Assembly (NCBI GenBank): GCA_028693885.1
Contig: JAQUUM010000009.1
Span: forward strand, 4,426 to 18,955
Reading direction: 5' to 3'
Origin: Bacilli bacterium
Lineage (GTDB): Bacteria > Bacillota_I > Bacilli_A > ML615J-28 > CAG-698
Length of the DNA: 14,530 nt
Positions 14,301-14,530 of the stretch are shown in pieces (position 1 is the first letter of the stretch; the number at the start of each line of letters is the position of its first letter). A program made the position numbers and the translations under genes. The notes below the pieces were generated by a model. That model was not told the DNA's origin, searched no databases, and worked only from the letters and a program-made list of their open reading frames with translations.

Positions 14301-14530
14301 ACACTAAATTAATAACTTGATTAGGGAAATTAACATTATTGTTTATTGGGATATTACTCCAAATACTATCTTTAAAAGAAGGTATTTTATCAAATAGTAT
14401 TGTAGCCATTTCTAAACTATGAACAGTTTTTTCAAACTCTTCTTTATATAAATTACTCAAATCATCAATTTCTATCTTCTTAGAGTTTTTCTTATCAAAA
14501 CTAACTAGACTGTTCATCACCAAAAGATAA
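11335..14530 (-). CDS. Degenerate superfamily I helicase-like protein, probably 5'-truncated by the window edge
   Basis: A very long reading frame with no stop before the right edge. The first possible starts (TTG 14523, GTG 14520, ATG 14517) lack a clear ribosome site, so the gene probably continues upstream. Residue numbers count from 14523. Residues 1-700 are helical, Lys/Glu/Asn/Ile-rich and mostly coiled-coil-like. Residues 706-800 resemble the motif II/III region of DUF4011-type SF1 helicases: FDLVIIDDAYALEAEAY (743-759, family form FD-x-VI-F/I-DEASQ), RQVIIAGEEPKKSF (766-779, family form QV-x-x-xGD-x-KQLPP), then FTRSYNSVPKNLLEHS (family form HYRS...LI-x-FSN). Later come VYIASLAKMKDFYEKL (853-868) and VLTLECYHDIDKEHSA (907-922), where the family has QGDERD. 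Residues 970-1050 look like the C-terminal nuclease-fold domain without its acidic residues. No P-loop is visible. The protein may be a non-catalytic scaffold. The family link is a judgement by eye. Confidence 0.72.
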   Translation of the reverse strand, partial: YLLVMNSLVSFDKKNSKKIEIDDLSNLYKEEFEKTVHSLEMATILFDKIPSFKDSIWSNIPINNNVNFPNQVINLVFQMKSFYTQMQEEAKALEKKYGFKPITYYASLRNVINNFKSLKYDEVLSFWVDNSLEMYFKAREVFVDLKKDYLEIKNFRDFLNSKYFELEELDIKLEIKQLYSYQFSKNEIDKIDFLFEKRNILEPKINRGEIQRGIIFKTIEKIAQFIEAENDKTDEFVLEIVRLSRFLSQYVYHAWWLDIETENEFQYKLKRIKDSFNHLKELDEVKKEFINQFQKFAYKDSDYIIKVIDDIIESRKIEKSDMKLASVIRKSKLGPNNLKIIVEKLKYLRKNYNKAKNIFFEETGFNFQVDVDIIKDYEKCFEYINNINPKYKETFVKYLRSVYFKYSKIDIPIQTFNLLLKSMDDLDILYEELGDYYFDIKYNSYYEKLEKVSLIFKYLSKIYYGSDKVKTTSKQVKNEVITSKDFFNIESDIDYINKLEKNFDNNKTYKELFDNLFNGTKTDVDKISNLIQTLDNFVNCFIGPEAAANSLDLKNYNKINLQLSYLREVAEDANDVLKTYSKTFKGVVSKYYYETFDYNLSILDKKLEAKEELGIYLTITKHFKKILKYNLTKLVNSCLEEKNIRKLVNNFKYTYYLMVYEMFKEKITLLSNNELKDALEKAYSLERQLIEENQSSLLKNYNRILEGKKHLKNLDYVGLISKSTNKKIFLTDTEVLNNFFESSAFDLVIIDDAYALEAEAYYKAIMGRQVIIAGEEPKKSFSANTLLSRMKEKNILHFTRSYNSVPKNLLEHSGNSSGIIKNSLVENKGITVVKQKLEEKIVMLLQNNEDLKINVYIASLAKMKDFYEKLAIAFIKKGYSGYRIFKILTYNINICDALDYYLVKSDYNVLTLECYHDIDKEHSAALVIDMLMLVQKEVWIYDSNNFLNKKSLLSEKLNKYINDIKSFDYKYDNKAVLKLAKALQLSGIEVLGRHDDLDIMIKYNEKISGIMILWTFDNLRYEVLNDFRYFVKEYQKHEIKVFIVTIEEILIDVKEVVKRITGEL

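Overview
The window is AT-rich DNA coding on the minus strand throughout. It uses the standard genetic code: TGA is a stop in several 4-base gene overlaps, and tryptophan is TGG. AT-richness, strong AGGAGG-type ribosome sites, sigma-A-type promoters, bacterial lipoproteins, a DacA/CdaA-type cyclic di-AMP synthase and MEP-pathway genes suggest a low-GC Gram-positive (Bacillota) or a wall-less relative that kept the standard code, such as Acholeplasma or Izemoplasma. That placement is inference. No rRNA, tRNA, CRISPR array, transposase or phage gene was found, and no gene-free stretch exceeds about 180 bases.

In transcription order (right to left) there are five units. (1) A large degenerate superfamily I helicase-like protein, open at the right edge, leads into an ankyrin-repeat protein and the cyclic di-AMP synthase cdaA, with an overlap or a few bases at each junction, and ends at a strong terminator (9924-9955). 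(2) A promoter at 9882-9910 drives a membrane PAS/degenerate-GGDEF protein, 5-formyltetrahydrofolate cyclo-ligase and a fused IspD-IspF isoprenoid enzyme, with gaps of 1 to 4 bases. (3) A promoter overlapped by an inverted repeat drives a surface beta-propeller lipoprotein and a NifU-C-type Fe-S protein, ending at 4289-4319. (4) A single AAA/DUF4143 ATPase gene has a perfect consensus promoter, preceded by three 23-base tandem repeats and followed by a hairpin; it looks like an inserted module. (5) An extended -10 promoter drives an S1-domain RNA-binding protein, glucose-6-phosphate isomerase and a thioredoxin-like lipoprotein, coupled by 4-base overlaps and ending at 478-502. A PAS-domain protein follows and runs off the left edge.

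Most genes are housekeeping (glycolysis, folate, isoprenoids, Fe-S assembly). The most unusual part is roughly 8.4-14.5 kb. There a cyclic di-AMP synthase lacks its usual cdaR/glmM neighbours. It is instead coupled to an ankyrin protein and a giant helicase-like protein whose motor motifs all look worn, and it is followed by a GdpP-like sensor lacking both an intact GGDEF motif and the DHH phosphodiesterase. This may be an undescribed regulatory arrangement around cyclic di-AMP, but that is a hypothesis from gene order and motif decay only.
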